A stretch of 64,000 nt of DNA from UBA7328 sp036479115 (GTDB taxonomy: Bacteria > Bacteroidota > Bacteroidia > Chitinophagales > Saprospiraceae): NCBI GenBank assembly GCA_036479115.1, contig JAZGFD010000085.1:1-64000 (forward strand), written 5' to 3'. The position numbers and the translations under genes are program-made. Under the pieces are notes generated by a model, which ran no database searches, was not told where the DNA came from, and saw nothing but the letters and a program-made list of their open reading frames with translations. Below are positions 51,284-60,424 of this stretch, piece by piece. The stretch's first letter is position 1; every line of letters begins with the position of its first letter.

Positions 51284-52561
51284 ATGAATACAAAAAGACT
51301 TGTTATTATACAATACACAATCAAAGTTACGATCATCGCAATATCTATATTCACATTGAGTAATTGCGCTACTTTAAATATCCCTGAAATCACCAAAATC
51401 ACACATGATACTACTATAGAAAAGGATATAGAATATTTGGCTTCCGATGAATTGAAAGGGCGAGAAACGGGAAGTGAAGGAGAGCAGTTGGCAGCTGATT
51501 ATATTAAGAAAAGGTTTAAATCTTTGGGGGTTTCACCTAAAGGAACAGATGGGTACTACCAGGATTTTGCAGTAAAAGATAAAGACAATCCACATGGTGC
51601 TGAGTTTTCAGATATAGGCGATATCACTGTAAGGAATGTAGTGGGTTATATTGATAATGGCGCGCAAAATACAGTGGTGATAGGAGCTCATTATGACCAT
51701 CTTGGCTTAGGAAGTTTTGGTTCATTGTACACTGAAGGGCCAGCCATCCACAACGGTGCTGATGATAATGCTAGTGGCGTAGCAGGAATGCTTCATCTTG
51801 CTAAAGTATTGAGAGGCAAGCACACAAGCAACAACTATCTTTTTATTGCATTTTCAGGCGAAGAGCACGGCCTTTGGGGTTCTAATTATTATACTAAAAA
51901 TCCTACAATAGATTTGAAGAAAGCTACTTATATGTTTAACATGGATATGATAGGCAGGCTCAATGCTGAAGGTGTACTTTCTGTTAATGGCGTAGGGACA
52001 TCGCCATCATGGAATAAAGTCATGAAAAAGGCCAAAGTAAAAGGACTATCTATTGTTACCACTGAGGGCGGCATGGGGGCATCAGACCACACTTCGTTTT
52101 ATCTTTCAGAAGTACCGGCTCTTCATTTTTTCACAGGACAACATATGGACTACCACAAGCCATCTGATGATGAAGAAAAAATCAATTATAATGGTATTGA
52201 GTTGGTTATGGAATATATGTTGGTTTTGATAGAAAAATTAGATAATAAAGGAGACCTAGTATGGACTGAGACAAAATCTTCAAATATAACGAGAAGAAGA
52301 AGTTTTAAAGTAACACTTGGTGTGATGCCAGATTATCTGTTTGCAGGTGAGGGTATGCGTATAGATGGTGTCAAATCAGATCGGCCTGCAGGAATTGCAG
52401 GAATTGAAAAAGGTGACATTGTTATACAAATGGCTGAGCACAAAGTGGGTGGGATGGAGTCATATATGGATTTATTGGCCAAATTTGGGCCTGGTGACAC
52501 AATAATTGTCAAAGTAAAAAGAGGGAAGAAGATAGTAGAAAAGAAGGTTGTTTTTGATTGA
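51284..52561 (+). CDS. M28-family zinc aminopeptidase lipoprotein with PDZ domain
   Basis: This protein has 425 residues from ATG 51284; the frame's TTG start at 51248 would add 12. The signal ends FTLSNCAT, so the mature protein is a lipoprotein. The M28 metal site is complete: His in VVIGAHYDHLGLG near 137, bridging Asp in NGADDNASGVAG near 160, catalytic and metal Glu in AFSGEEHGLWGS near 193, Asp in FNMDMIGRL near 220 and His in DYHKPSDDEEKI near 290. A C-terminal PDZ domain (about 338-420) includes GIAGIEKGDIVIQMAEHKVG. It likely trims peptides at the cell envelope. Confidence 0.92.
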   Translation: MNTKRLVIIQYTIKVTIIAISIFTLSNCATLNIPEITKITHDTTIEKDIEYLASDELKGRETGSEGEQLAADYIKKRFKSLGVSPKGTDGYYQDFAVKDKDNPHGAEFSDIGDITVRNVVGYIDNGAQNTVVIGAHYDHLGLGSFGSLYTEGPAIHNGADDNASGVAGMLHLAKVLRGKHTSNNYLFIAFSGEEHGLWGSNYYTKNPTIDLKKATYMFNMDMIGRLNAEGVLSVNGVGTSPSWNKVMKKAKVKGLSIVTTEGGMGASDHTSFYLSEVPALHFFTGQHMDYHKPSDDEEKINYNGIELVMEYMLVLIEKLDNKGDLVWTETKSSNITRRRSFKVTLGVMPDYLFAGEGMRIDGVKSDRPAGIAGIEKGDIVIQMAEHKVGGMESYMDLLAKFGPGDTIIVKVKRGKKIVEKKVVFD

Positions 52562-53073
52562 CATCAATTCAATAATCACTCTGATTGACCTTTTTGGTTC
52601 TCAGCAATTCAGAGCGAAATCAATTAAAAATTGGGCGAAACGTGTAGTTATATCTTAGCATAAGAGTACCTGGCTAGGTGAAGGCAGGTCATTTTACTTT
52701 TGAAATATCTGTATAATGAATATTTCATAGGATTCTGGACACTATTGTCACAGGTTCCACTATCATATGTCTTAGTATCTCAGGTTATATTTTTTAAGCA
52801 AAGGGGGGGGGGCTGATAATCTGGCATTATTCTAAGTCTTTTAATTGATTAACATCAATTTATCTTCTTAAACCAACCTGAGTAGTTACCAAATATTTAA
52901 TTAACTGTAAACTAGCTTTTTATAGTTTATTATAGTTTGCTCTTTTTCAATACTTTATGCATTCACTCTGAATTGCTGGATAGAACACTGGTTTTTTTAC
53001 AAAACCATTTTTTTTGTAACTTTTCAAGCAAAACCAAATTTGGTTAAAAAATGCAGTTATTATGGGGATAACC
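52562..53073. other. intergenic between M28 peptidase and TonB-like gene (convergent)
   Basis: No gene is recognised. It contains a run of nine G (near 52804-52812), an isolated family A right end (52873-52889) and AT-rich filler. Confidence 0.5.
52873..52889. repeat. isolated family A right terminus
   Basis: CAACCTGAGTAGTTAC is followed by CAAATATT, the same 8 bases that flank the copy at 46076-46235. No matching left end was found nearby, so this is a remnant. Confidence 0.4.
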
Positions 53074-54129
53074 CTAACGAATACCTTGATAATTGTCAAT
53101 AGATACGGTGAATGAGCCACATTGTTCTCTAGGAGCGGTGAGATCGGCTTCGTATTTATAGTTTGACATGGCATCTAATGCTTTCCTTAACGTGGTCATA
53201 TCTTTAATGGTAGTGCCTGCTTCATCAATTTGTACTACAGATACTTTTCCCGATCTACTAATACATACCTTAAATACAATCTTGCCTGACTGGCCACTCA
53301 CATAAGCGATCATGCTAGGATCACGAAATAATACTTTTCTCCCAAAAATACCATCTCCAGAAGCATCAAATTCTCCTGCACCGCTGTCTCCTGTACCAAT
53401 GCCACTGTCATTATCATTTCCTCCTTCATCATTTCCTTTGCCTGATCCTTCATTCCCTTTTCCTGTACCACCAGATTCTCCATCTTTAAGTGAGGGATCG
53501 CTATCTCCAGTACCGTCAGTAGTAGAATCAGTGTCATTGGTGCCAGGCTCTTCGGTTGGGATGTCCACTGTTGTGGTTTCCTCTGGATCATCAGCTACAT
53601 CTATATCATCTAGCACATCTTCAATACTAGGGAAGTCTGGATTGCTCACAAAAACTTCTTCCTCCGTAGGTTCTGGGTCAGGATCAGATTCAGGAATGTA
53701 CTCTGGTTCTGGTTCGTCCACAATGATTTCTTCTTCTATTGCTTCTATCTCACTTTCTTCCATTGTAGTTTCGCTATATACAGGATCAGTTGGTTCTGGT
53801 TTGGGCGCTTCTGTAGGTTTTGGTGTAGGTTTAGTAGTTGGTTTCGGTACCGGAACTTTAATCGGTGTAGGTTTCTCTATTTTCTTTACTTCTCGCTCTT
53901 TTGGTCTTTGCTTGCCCTCACTAGCAGAAGATTTAGTGCTATTAGAACTCTTGGTATTTTTAAGCTCAATTTCTTGAAAACTTACAGTTACAGCGTATTG
54001 TGTATCAATGGTTTTATCTGGGTCTTGATTCAATGTGACTTGCCATGATATGAGAATAAGAAGTAAGTGGGCAGCAATAGATATCCTCATTGCTTTGCTC
54101 CATCTTCTTGGGTCTATCGAATTTTCCAT
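53074..54129 (-). CDS. TonB-like energy transducer with long acidic Pro-rich region
   Basis: This protein has 351 residues from ATG 54129; an ATG at 54165 adds 12. It starts with a short cytosolic part MENSIDPRRWSKAMR, one TM helix (ISIAAHLLLILISWQVT), then a basic Pro-rich stretch (PTPIKVPVPKPTTKPTPKPT), a very acidic stretch of PEP and EE repeats, a Gly/Asn/Asp/Ser-rich spacer (residues 190-260), and a TonB/AgmX-like C-terminal domain with SGKIVFKVCISRSGKVSVVQ. The low-complexity middle would span the periplasm. No ExbB/ExbD genes are adjacent. A gliding- or adhesion-related role is equally possible. Confidence 0.75.
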   Translation of the reverse strand: MENSIDPRRWSKAMRISIAAHLLLILISWQVTLNQDPDKTIDTQYAVTVSFQEIELKNTKSSNSTKSSASEGKQRPKEREVKKIEKPTPIKVPVPKPTTKPTPKPTEAPKPEPTDPVYSETTMEESEIEAIEEEIIVDEPEPEYIPESDPDPEPTEEEVFVSNPDFPSIEDVLDDIDVADDPEETTTVDIPTEEPGTNDTDSTTDGTGDSDPSLKDGESGGTGKGNEGSGKGNDEGGNDNDSGIGTGDSGAGEFDASGDGIFGRKVLFRDPSMIAYVSGQSGKIVFKVCISRSGKVSVVQIDEAGTTIKDMTTLRKALDAMSNYKYEADLTAPREQCGSFTVSIDNYQGIR

Positions 54130-54199
54130 AGTTAAGATTTCTATAAAGACGTAAATATGTGTCATTCTACCTATTCAAAGGTAGATTTTAACATTAGTT

Positions 54200-54417
54200 G
54201 TAACTACTCAGGTGATATCAAATTTGGTTAAAAAAACTCTTTTATCACTATACTTCGGCAATTTATGTCTCTAATTCGAAGATGTGGTGATATAAGTCGA
54301 TATTCACTAACAAATAAAATACATTATTTATAGCGCTGCTATTAATACAAAAATAGCCTGTGTTTAGCAATAAAATAGCACCTTTTTATCTCAAAAGCAC
54401 ACCACTTGAATAGTTGA
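54200..54417. repeat. MITE-like element, family A long form, copy 8
   Basis: It starts GTAACTACTCAGGTGATATC and ends CACACCACTTGAATAGTTGA. Exact 8-bp flanking repeats CATTAGTT occur at 54192-54199 and 54418-54425. It contains one diverged 55-bp module (about 54280-54335). Confidence 0.9.
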
Positions 54418-54562
54418 CATTAGTTAAATTCTTAGAAAATGTGGCTTTTTTGAAAATACTTATCCTTTCTCATCGCTTTTGAGTTTTAAGCTATTTAAAC
54501 AATATTTTTTTTTAATCAAGAGAAAATTTTAGTTCTTAGGAGTGTTATGGTTTGAAAAATCC

Positions 54563-54853
54563 GTAACCACTCAGGTGGATCATTTTGAGGCCTGACTGTC
54601 AATGAGGTTGGCACAAAATTGTTATTTTTTACCAGATAAAATTCATTTGAGATGCAATAACAGCGCTATTCCTATCCTGTTTTATTGATTTGTGAATCTC
54701 GATTATGTCGCCATATCTTCGATTTACTAACTCATTTTATTGGTTAGTGAATCTCGATTATGTCGCCATATCTTCGATTTACATCGAGAAAAGCTGAAAT
54801 ACGGTAGAAAAAGAACTTTTTTTAGCTAAAACTGGCTCCTTCTGAGCAACAAC
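54563..54853. repeat. MITE-like element, family A, copy 9 (inverted, with two 55-bp modules)
   Basis: It starts GTAACCACTCAGGTGG and ends CTCCTTCTGAGCAACAAC. The interior is the reverse complement of the other copies. Two tandem 55-bp modules starting TGAATCTCGATTATGTCGCC are at 54693 and 54748. Flanks AAAAATCC and AAAATTCC match in 7 of 8 bases. Confidence 0.85.
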
Positions 54854-55110
54854 AAAATTCCACTCCTGATATTAAGGAAAGGAGCAGATAAAAAACCGCT
54901 AATTCAGAAGATCAATGGCTTTCAAATAAATTAACTACATGTTTTTAAACAACTTCTGATTTCAAAACACTTGCTCCAAGCCTAAGAACTCTTTTTATTT
55001 TCAGCATATTGTATGGACTAAAATTAATATAGCCTTTTTACACCCAATTGCTTCCTACTGCGTTATTAAGATGTAAACGAAATTTTTGGAAGTAAGAAAT
55101 ATATTTAGTT
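54854..55110. other. leader region of the FG-GAP gene
   Basis: Nothing recognised; AT-rich. Confidence 0.4.
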
Positions 55111-57378
55111 GTGAATATTGATATCAGAAGGAAAGTCCGATTTATTTGTTTCATCTTAATGTACCTCACTACTATTGATACCCAAGCTCAAGTGTTTGAC
55201 TTGTCAAATGTTATTTTTAAAAACGAAAATTCCGAAATCTATAAAAACCCTTATACAGGAGGGATTAGAGCACCCCAACTCAATAAAGTGGATCTCAATT
55301 TTGATGGGATAGAAGACCTTTTATTATTTGATAGGGCAGGGGATGTATATGTCTCTTTTCTAGCCGCTGAAAGAAACAGTATAGAATATCTTCATGATCA
55401 AAAATGGATAAAAAATTTCCCTAAAACTATCATTTGGATGACAATGGTAGATTATGATAAAGATGGGATAAAAGACATTTTTTCCTTTCCTGATTCATCA
55501 GGAATACCTGGAGTAGAAGTATGGAAAGGAAAGATTACAAATGGATTTTATGATTTTGATAAGGTGAGGTTTCCCGAAGAAAGAAAAGATATTCTATATT
55601 ATCCCGTACGCAATGGAAAAACCCAAGTCTATGTTGGCGTTATCGATATCCCTGCCATCAAGGATGTGGATGGAGATGGAGATGTTGATATTCTTTCTTT
55701 TGATCCTGGAGCCTCTACTGTAGATTTTTACAAAAATATAGCTATGGAGGGCGGACAAGACTTGTCAGTATTAAAATTTGTGCAAGAAGACGGCTGCTAT
55801 GGCCGATTTGTAGAGAATGGGTTAAATCAAGACGTAATATTGAGCAAAGATGGCTTGGGATGTGGTAACAATCTTACGGATGGGCCTTCTCCTATGACCC
55901 GTCATGCAGGATCTACTTTGGAAGTGCTTGATCAAAATGGAGATGGTAAATTAGACCTTTTAATTGGAGATGCATCTTTTAATGGCTTGAATTTATTAGT
56001 AAATGGAGGGGATAATATTGCATGGATGACCGAGTCTGAATTGGGATACCCCAGTTCAGAACCAGTGGCTTTTGAATTGTTTTTAACGCCCTGTTATTTA
56101 GATATAGATAATGATGGAACCGATGAATTGATGGTGACTTCCAATGATAAAATTACATCTCAGACCAAAGAAAACTTTTGGTATTATGAAAATACTTTAG
56201 CAAAAGGACTTGATCCTGTCTTGATTACTAAGCGTTTTTTATCGGAGACTATGATAGATCACGGGGAGAGCGCTATACCTTCATTTGTTGATTATAATGC
56301 AGATGGTTTGATTGATTTGGTCATTGGCACCAGTGGATCTTTTATCCTAACTTCTGAAAAAGAACCGAGTCTATTTCTGTATGAAAATACAGGCACAAAA
56401 AATCAACCAGAATTCACATTAGTCAATGATAATTATAACGATTTCAATCAGTTTAAGGAAACGTCCTCTTTCTTTGCTCCAAGCTTTGGAGATATAGATG
56501 GTGATGGAGATATTGATATGATAGTAGGAGACAATAGAGGTCGTTTATATTATGCAGAAAATACTGCTGGACCAGGCCTTCCACTGCAGTTTTCTCAAAC
56601 CATCTATGGTTTTCAGAATATTCAAGTAAGTGGTTTCGCTAGGCCACATATTTTTGATCTTAATCAAGATGGGCTGGGGGATTTAATTATAGGAGAGCGT
56701 AATTTTAATTCTACTGATGAAGTACCCATAGCAAGCATTAATTATTTTGAAAACATTGGAAAAGAAGGAATACCACTATTTGAGAATAATGTCACATTAG
56801 TGCCCAATTCTCCAGCACTTGGAGGAATCAATCTCAAGCATCGAAATTCTATTAACAACAATAGTGCTTTAACAATTTGGGATAATCAAGATCATTTTGT
56901 TATGATCACAGGGAGTGAGGCAGGGGACATTCGCCAATTTGAAATAAATAAAAATGACATCAGAGGAATCTATGAAGAAATATTATCTTCAAACATAAAA
57001 GGTTTAGACCTAGGGGAAGAGTCAGCTCCTGCACTTTGGGACATCGATGGGGATAATTTATTAGAATTAGTAGTCGGAAATTTTAGAGGCGGAATAGGCC
57101 TTTATGAGACCGATATTGTGAATGATCAAACCAGTATAACAAAAGAGGAAGAAGTCGGCAATACTATTGTGATCTATCCCAATCCAGCGCTCACTGGAAT
57201 TTTTGTAAGTGGCATTGAAGAGAATATGAAAATAGAAGTGATTGATATTAGTGGAAAAATTAGATTGTCATCTTTTGAACCCTTAATAAATATTAAGAGT
57301 TTAGAATCAGGCATTTTCTTCATTAGGGTTCAAACAAAAGAGGGGATAGGGATTCAGCAATTTGTAAAAATTGAATAG
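55111..57378 (+). CDS. secreted FG-GAP/VCBS repeat protein with T9SS sorting tail
   Basis: This 755-residue protein begins at a GTG with a signal peptide (RRKVRFICFILMYLTTIDTQ then AQ). Several FG-GAP/VCBS repeats contain the calcium-loop pattern DxDxDGxxD: VDYDKDGIKDIFSFPDSSG near 109, KDVDGDGDVDILSFDPG near 186, LDQNGDGKLDLLIGDASF near 272 and FGDIDGDGDIDMIVGDNRG near 463. The protein closes with the type A sorting domain of the type IX secretion system (VIYPNPALTGIFVSG, then SGIFFIRVQTKEG). It is therefore exported across the outer membrane by T9SS and probably attached or released as an adhesin-like beta-propeller. The GTG start is accepted because the signal peptide is in frame. Confidence 0.88.
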   Translation: MNIDIRRKVRFICFILMYLTTIDTQAQVFDLSNVIFKNENSEIYKNPYTGGIRAPQLNKVDLNFDGIEDLLLFDRAGDVYVSFLAAERNSIEYLHDQKWIKNFPKTIIWMTMVDYDKDGIKDIFSFPDSSGIPGVEVWKGKITNGFYDFDKVRFPEERKDILYYPVRNGKTQVYVGVIDIPAIKDVDGDGDVDILSFDPGASTVDFYKNIAMEGGQDLSVLKFVQEDGCYGRFVENGLNQDVILSKDGLGCGNNLTDGPSPMTRHAGSTLEVLDQNGDGKLDLLIGDASFNGLNLLVNGGDNIAWMTESELGYPSSEPVAFELFLTPCYLDIDNDGTDELMVTSNDKITSQTKENFWYYENTLAKGLDPVLITKRFLSETMIDHGESAIPSFVDYNADGLIDLVIGTSGSFILTSEKEPSLFLYENTGTKNQPEFTLVNDNYNDFNQFKETSSFFAPSFGDIDGDGDIDMIVGDNRGRLYYAENTAGPGLPLQFSQTIYGFQNIQVSGFARPHIFDLNQDGLGDLIIGERNFNSTDEVPIASINYFENIGKEGIPLFENNVTLVPNSPALGGINLKHRNSINNNSALTIWDNQDHFVMITGSEAGDIRQFEINKNDIRGIYEEILSSNIKGLDLGEESAPALWDIDGDNLLELVVGNFRGGIGLYETDIVNDQTSITKEEEVGNTIVIYPNPALTGIFVSGIEENMKIEVIDISGKIRLSSFEPLINIKSLESGIFFIRVQTKEGIGIQQFVKIE

Positions 57379-57384
57379 AAAATA

Positions 57385-58041
57385 TCACTTTCTTTTTCCG
57401 AATACCAAGCTGCCGACTCTCACCATATTGCTGCCACATTCTATAGCCAATTTGTAGTCACTAGACATACCCATTGATAGGGTATCAAATGCCTCCAAAC
57501 CTTTGTTGTTACTTTTTTTTATTTTATGAAATATTATTTTAGCCGAGGTAAACTCTTGGCTGATGATCTCCATATCCGACACAAAAGAAGCCATAGCCAT
57601 AAGGCCTCTTATTCTAATATACGGCGAATTTAGAGAAGCTATTTTTTGAACAGTATCGTATACATTTGAAATATTGATACCCTGTTTGGTGTCTTCTAAA
57701 GCCACTTTTACTTGAATCAATATATCAATACAACGATCTAAATTCTTGCCTTCTTTAATAATGGAAAGTGCCAGTTTTTCAGAATCTACAGAATGGATAA
57801 GATGAACAAAAGGAGCTATATATTTTACCTTGTTGGTCTGTAACCTGCCTATTTGATGCCAATAGACATCTTTTGGAAGTTCTCGGTATTTTTCTACCAT
57901 TTCTTGTACTCTGTTTTCCCCAAAATGCCGCTGCCCTTTTCTATACAAATCACTAATGGCGGAAACAGGCTTGGTTTTACTCACTGCGACAAGTGTTACA
58001 TTTGCTGCAGCCGTAGTATCTTTTACCCTGTTGAATGACAT
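57385..58041 (-). CDS. yggS: YggS-family PLP homeostasis protein
   Basis: This 218-residue alanine-racemase-fold protein is of the YggS/PLPBP family. The PLP lysine lies in VTLVAVSKTKPVSA near residue 23. Other motifs are HFGENRVQEMVEKY near 41, WHQIGRLQTNKVKYI near 60, SVDSEKLA near 85, IRGLMAMASF near 143, and the phosphate-binding end LSMGMSSDYKLAIECGSNMV with RVGSLVFG. The family controls PLP and amino-acid balance and has no known catalytic activity. It converges with the FG-GAP gene six bases away. The ATG at 58041 fits the family start. Confidence 0.93.
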   Translation of the reverse strand: MSFNRVKDTTAAANVTLVAVSKTKPVSAISDLYRKGQRHFGENRVQEMVEKYRELPKDVYWHQIGRLQTNKVKYIAPFVHLIHSVDSEKLALSIIKEGKNLDRCIDILIQVKVALEDTKQGINISNVYDTVQKIASLNSPYIRIRGLMAMASFVSDMEIISQEFTSAKIIFHKIKKSNNKGLEAFDTLSMGMSSDYKLAIECGSNMVRVGSLVFGKRK

Positions 58042-58075
58042 GAATTAATAAGCTATAAAACCGAATGAAATAAAA

Positions 58076-58238
58076 GGGACTACTTCAGGTGGTATCAATT
58101 CTGGATAAAAAAAGCTCTTTTAGCACTATACTGCTGCTATTTGTATTTTAATACTGCTGCTATTAAGACATAAATGAGCCTTGTCTAGCAATAAAATAGC
58201 AATTTTTCATCTCAAAAGCACACCACCTGAGTAATTAC
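58076..58238. repeat. MITE-like element, family A, copy 10
   Basis: It starts GGGACTACTTCAGGTGG and ends CACACCACCTGAGTAATTAC. Exact 8-bp flanks AAATAAAA occur at 58068-58075 and 58239-58246. It has the long-form ends but lacks the 55-bp module. Confidence 0.9.
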
Positions 58239-58246
58239 AAATAAAA

Positions 58247-58897
58247 CTATGTTTCCATATTACTAAACAACCCATAAAGATTAGCATCCATCTGTTCGAT
58301 AATTTTGGCTAAATCTTCTCTACTGGCTTTAAAATCTAAATCATCTACGGTGATGATTAATTTTGGCCCTTCTTTATAATTGTTGATCCAATTTTCATAC
58401 CTCTCATTCAGTTTTTTCAAATAATCCAAACTCATATTGCCTTCATATTCTCTGCCTCTATTTTGGATATGAGCCACTAGAGTAGAGATGTTCGCTTTGA
58501 GATATATAAGTAAATCTGGCGGTGATACTTGAGAAGACATTGTTTTAAAAAGAGAGATGTAGTTGTTAAAATCCCTTTTATCCATCAGTCCCATTTCATA
58601 TAAGTTAGGAGCAAAAATATAGGCATCTTCATATATAGTCCTGTCTTGTACTACCGTGTTATCACCATTGTGGATTTCAAGTAATTGTTTGTATCTACTA
58701 TTTAAAAAATAGATCTGAAGATTAAATGACCATCTCTTCATATCGTGATAAAAGTCATTTAGATAAGGGTTAGTTCTGGTCTCTTCGTACATCACATCCC
58801 ATCCGTAATGTTTGGATACCAGAGTGGAAAGTGTCGTTTTTCCAACACCAATATTTCCAGTGATTGCCACATGTTTTATACCCGAGGCTTTGATCAT
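58247..58897 (-). CDS. deoxynucleoside kinase
   Basis: This protein has 216 residues from ATG 58897; the upstream ATG at 58942 adds 15 residues that fit poorly. It has a P-loop HVAITGNIGVGKTTLS near residue 8, the EDR-type substrate motif VVQDRTIYEDAYIFAPNLYE near 77, and a lid region QNRGREYEGNMSLDYLKKLN near 140 with the arginines of the family. The family phosphorylates deoxyadenosine, deoxyguanosine or other deoxynucleosides for salvage. The exact base cannot be read. The stop is eight bases from the end of the family A element. Confidence 0.88.
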   Translation of the reverse strand: MIKASGIKHVAITGNIGVGKTTLSTLVSKHYGWDVMYEETRTNPYLNDFYHDMKRWSFNLQIYFLNSRYKQLLEIHNGDNTVVQDRTIYEDAYIFAPNLYEMGLMDKRDFNNYISLFKTMSSQVSPPDLLIYLKANISTLVAHIQNRGREYEGNMSLDYLKKLNERYENWINNYKEGPKLIITVDDLDFKASREDLAKIIEQMDANLYGLFSNMET

Positions 58898-59046
58898 GAC
58901 ACAATAATATGAAAATGTGATGATAGAGTGACAGAAGATCAAATCAAATTAGCCTCAAAGCGGAGAAATATTAAATTGAATCATATATAATCTGCTCTAA
59001 TGGTATATTCGCCGATAATTTTATAGTTCACATCTAAAAGAATCTT

Positions 59047-59340
59047 ATGATCATCGATGATAAACTAATTTCAAAACTTGAAAAATTGTCTCGCCTTAAG
59101 TTAAGAGATGAAGAAAAGGCCAAGGTGAAAGAAGATTTGAATAATATGCTGAGCATGTTTGAAAAACTGAATGAGATTAATACAGAAAATGTTGAGCCTC
59201 TTAGGTATGTGCTGGATGAACAGAAAAATACATTGAGAGATGATATTGTAGGTGAAGAATTATCAAATGAACAAGCTTTAAAAAACGCTAAAAAAGTGAT
59301 AAAACCTTTTTTTATTGTTCCTAAATTTTTGAAAAAATAA
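59047..59340 (+). CDS. gatC: Asp-tRNA(Asn)/Glu-tRNA(Gln) amidotransferase subunit C
   Basis: This 97-residue protein is the small structural subunit of GatCAB, which amidates mischarged Glu-tRNA(Gln) or Asp-tRNA(Asn). It starts with the usual helical part KLISKLEKLSRLKLRDEEKA, then DLNNMLSMFEKLNEINTENV, followed by the belt motif EPLRYVLDEQKNTLRDDIVG and the end ALKNAKKVIKPFFIVPKFLK. The length is normal. The other subunits are not in this window. It is ten bases upstream of the ABC ATPase gene and may share a transcript with it. Confidence 0.92.
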   Translation: MIIDDKLISKLEKLSRLKLRDEEKAKVKEDLNNMLSMFEKLNEINTENVEPLRYVLDEQKNTLRDDIVGEELSNEQALKNAKKVIKPFFIVPKFLKK

Positions 59341-59349
59341 ATTTGCAAA

Positions 59350-60090
59350 ATGAATAAAGCCGTTATTTTCACTGACAATCTGAAAAAGACCTATGATATG
59401 GGAGAAATTCAAGTGCATGCTTTAAAAGGAATTAATATTACTATTAATAAAAGTGAATATGTTGCACTAATGGGTTCTTCAGGATCTGGTAAGTCTACCC
59501 TCATGAACCTTCTGGGTTGTCTTGATACTCCTAGTGAAGGCAAATATTTTCTCAATGGAGAAGATGTTTCTTTATTAGATGATAATGAACTTGCTGAAAT
59601 CAGAAATAAAGAAATAGGATTTGTATTTCAAACTTTTAACTTGTTACCGCGTCTTAGTGCATTAGATAATGTGGCATTGCCGCTTATTTACTCTGGAATG
59701 TCAAGGGGAAAAAGAGAAGAAAAGGCGGAGATTGCTTTGGAAAAAGTAGGACTCGCTGATAGAATGGATCACAAACCTAACGAATTGTCAGGAGGTCAAC
59801 GGCAAAGAGTAGCAATAGCAAGAGGCTTGGTCAATAACCCAGCTCTTTTACTTGCTGATGAACCAACAGGAAACTTGGATACGAAAACATCCATGGAGAT
59901 TATGGCTATTTTAGAAAAACTTCATGACGAAGGCCACACTATTGTAGTTGTAACGCATGAACCCGACATCGCTGCGCACTCGTCTCGTATAATAAGACTC
60001 AAAGATGGGCTCATGGAGTATGACAAAGTGAATGAAAATGTGATGAAGGCTTCTGACCCTTCTCATCATTATAATATGCATCTTTCGTAA
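59350..60090 (+). CDS. LolD-like ABC transporter ATPase
   Basis: This 246-residue ATPase of the lipoprotein/FtsX-permease type has Walker A GSSGSGKST near residue 42, GFVFQTFNLLPRLSALDNVA near 92, signature LSGGQRQRVAIARG near 145, Walker B LLLADEPTGNLDTKTS, and switch VVTHEPDIAAHSSR. The C-terminal 25 residues extend past the usual end. There is no permease gene nearby, so its partner is elsewhere. Unlike the copy at 20818, all catalytic motifs are intact. Confidence 0.92.
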   Translation: MNKAVIFTDNLKKTYDMGEIQVHALKGINITINKSEYVALMGSSGSGKSTLMNLLGCLDTPSEGKYFLNGEDVSLLDDNELAEIRNKEIGFVFQTFNLLPRLSALDNVALPLIYSGMSRGKREEKAEIALEKVGLADRMDHKPNELSGGQRQRVAIARGLVNNPALLLADEPTGNLDTKTSMEIMAILEKLHDEGHTIVVVTHEPDIAAHSSRIIRLKDGLMEYDKVNENVMKASDPSHHYNMHLS

Positions 60091-60424
60091 GGTAAAACGT
60101 AAGTATAACCAAGAAGAAATCTTAATATTATTGATGAATTTCCGTTCAGCCACTAAATAGTCGAACTTGAATTCAGAAAAAAAAACGTTTATCCACAATA
60201 AATCATAGTTTTTACACTTTTTCAGCATCTCCTTTTTCATCAAGAATTTCTCCTTTTAGGGAAGCAGGATTCTCAATAGATGGAGTGTAGAATTGACCTA
60301 TTTGATGTTGAATATTTAGGCTCTTTTAAATTCAATTCTTTTCATTCAATTGAAATCTTAAATGTTATATTAAAACCTCAGCCTCCCTATTTGATTAAGA
60401 GAAAACATTTTCCACATTTTCCAC
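60091..60424. other. intergenic, possible decayed material
   Basis: It contains TTTCCGTTCAGCCACTAA at 60142, a solo match to the TAGTGTCTGAACGG-type repeat end. A short minus-strand frame (about 60200-60330) shows no recognised family. Nothing else is seen. Confidence 0.4.

Noticed and set aside
52804..52812. run of nine G
   Set aside because: It could be a phase-variation tract, but it is in a gap with no gene or promoter to switch, and such runs are prone to sequencing error.
53312..53977. 221-residue Ser/Pro/Gly-rich plus-strand frame
   Set aside because: It is the antisense of the low-complexity region of the TonB-like gene, where the codon pattern keeps the other strand open.
59911..60243. 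110-residue minus-strand frame over the LolD-like gene end
   Set aside because: No family resemblance, and it overlaps a well-supported gene.
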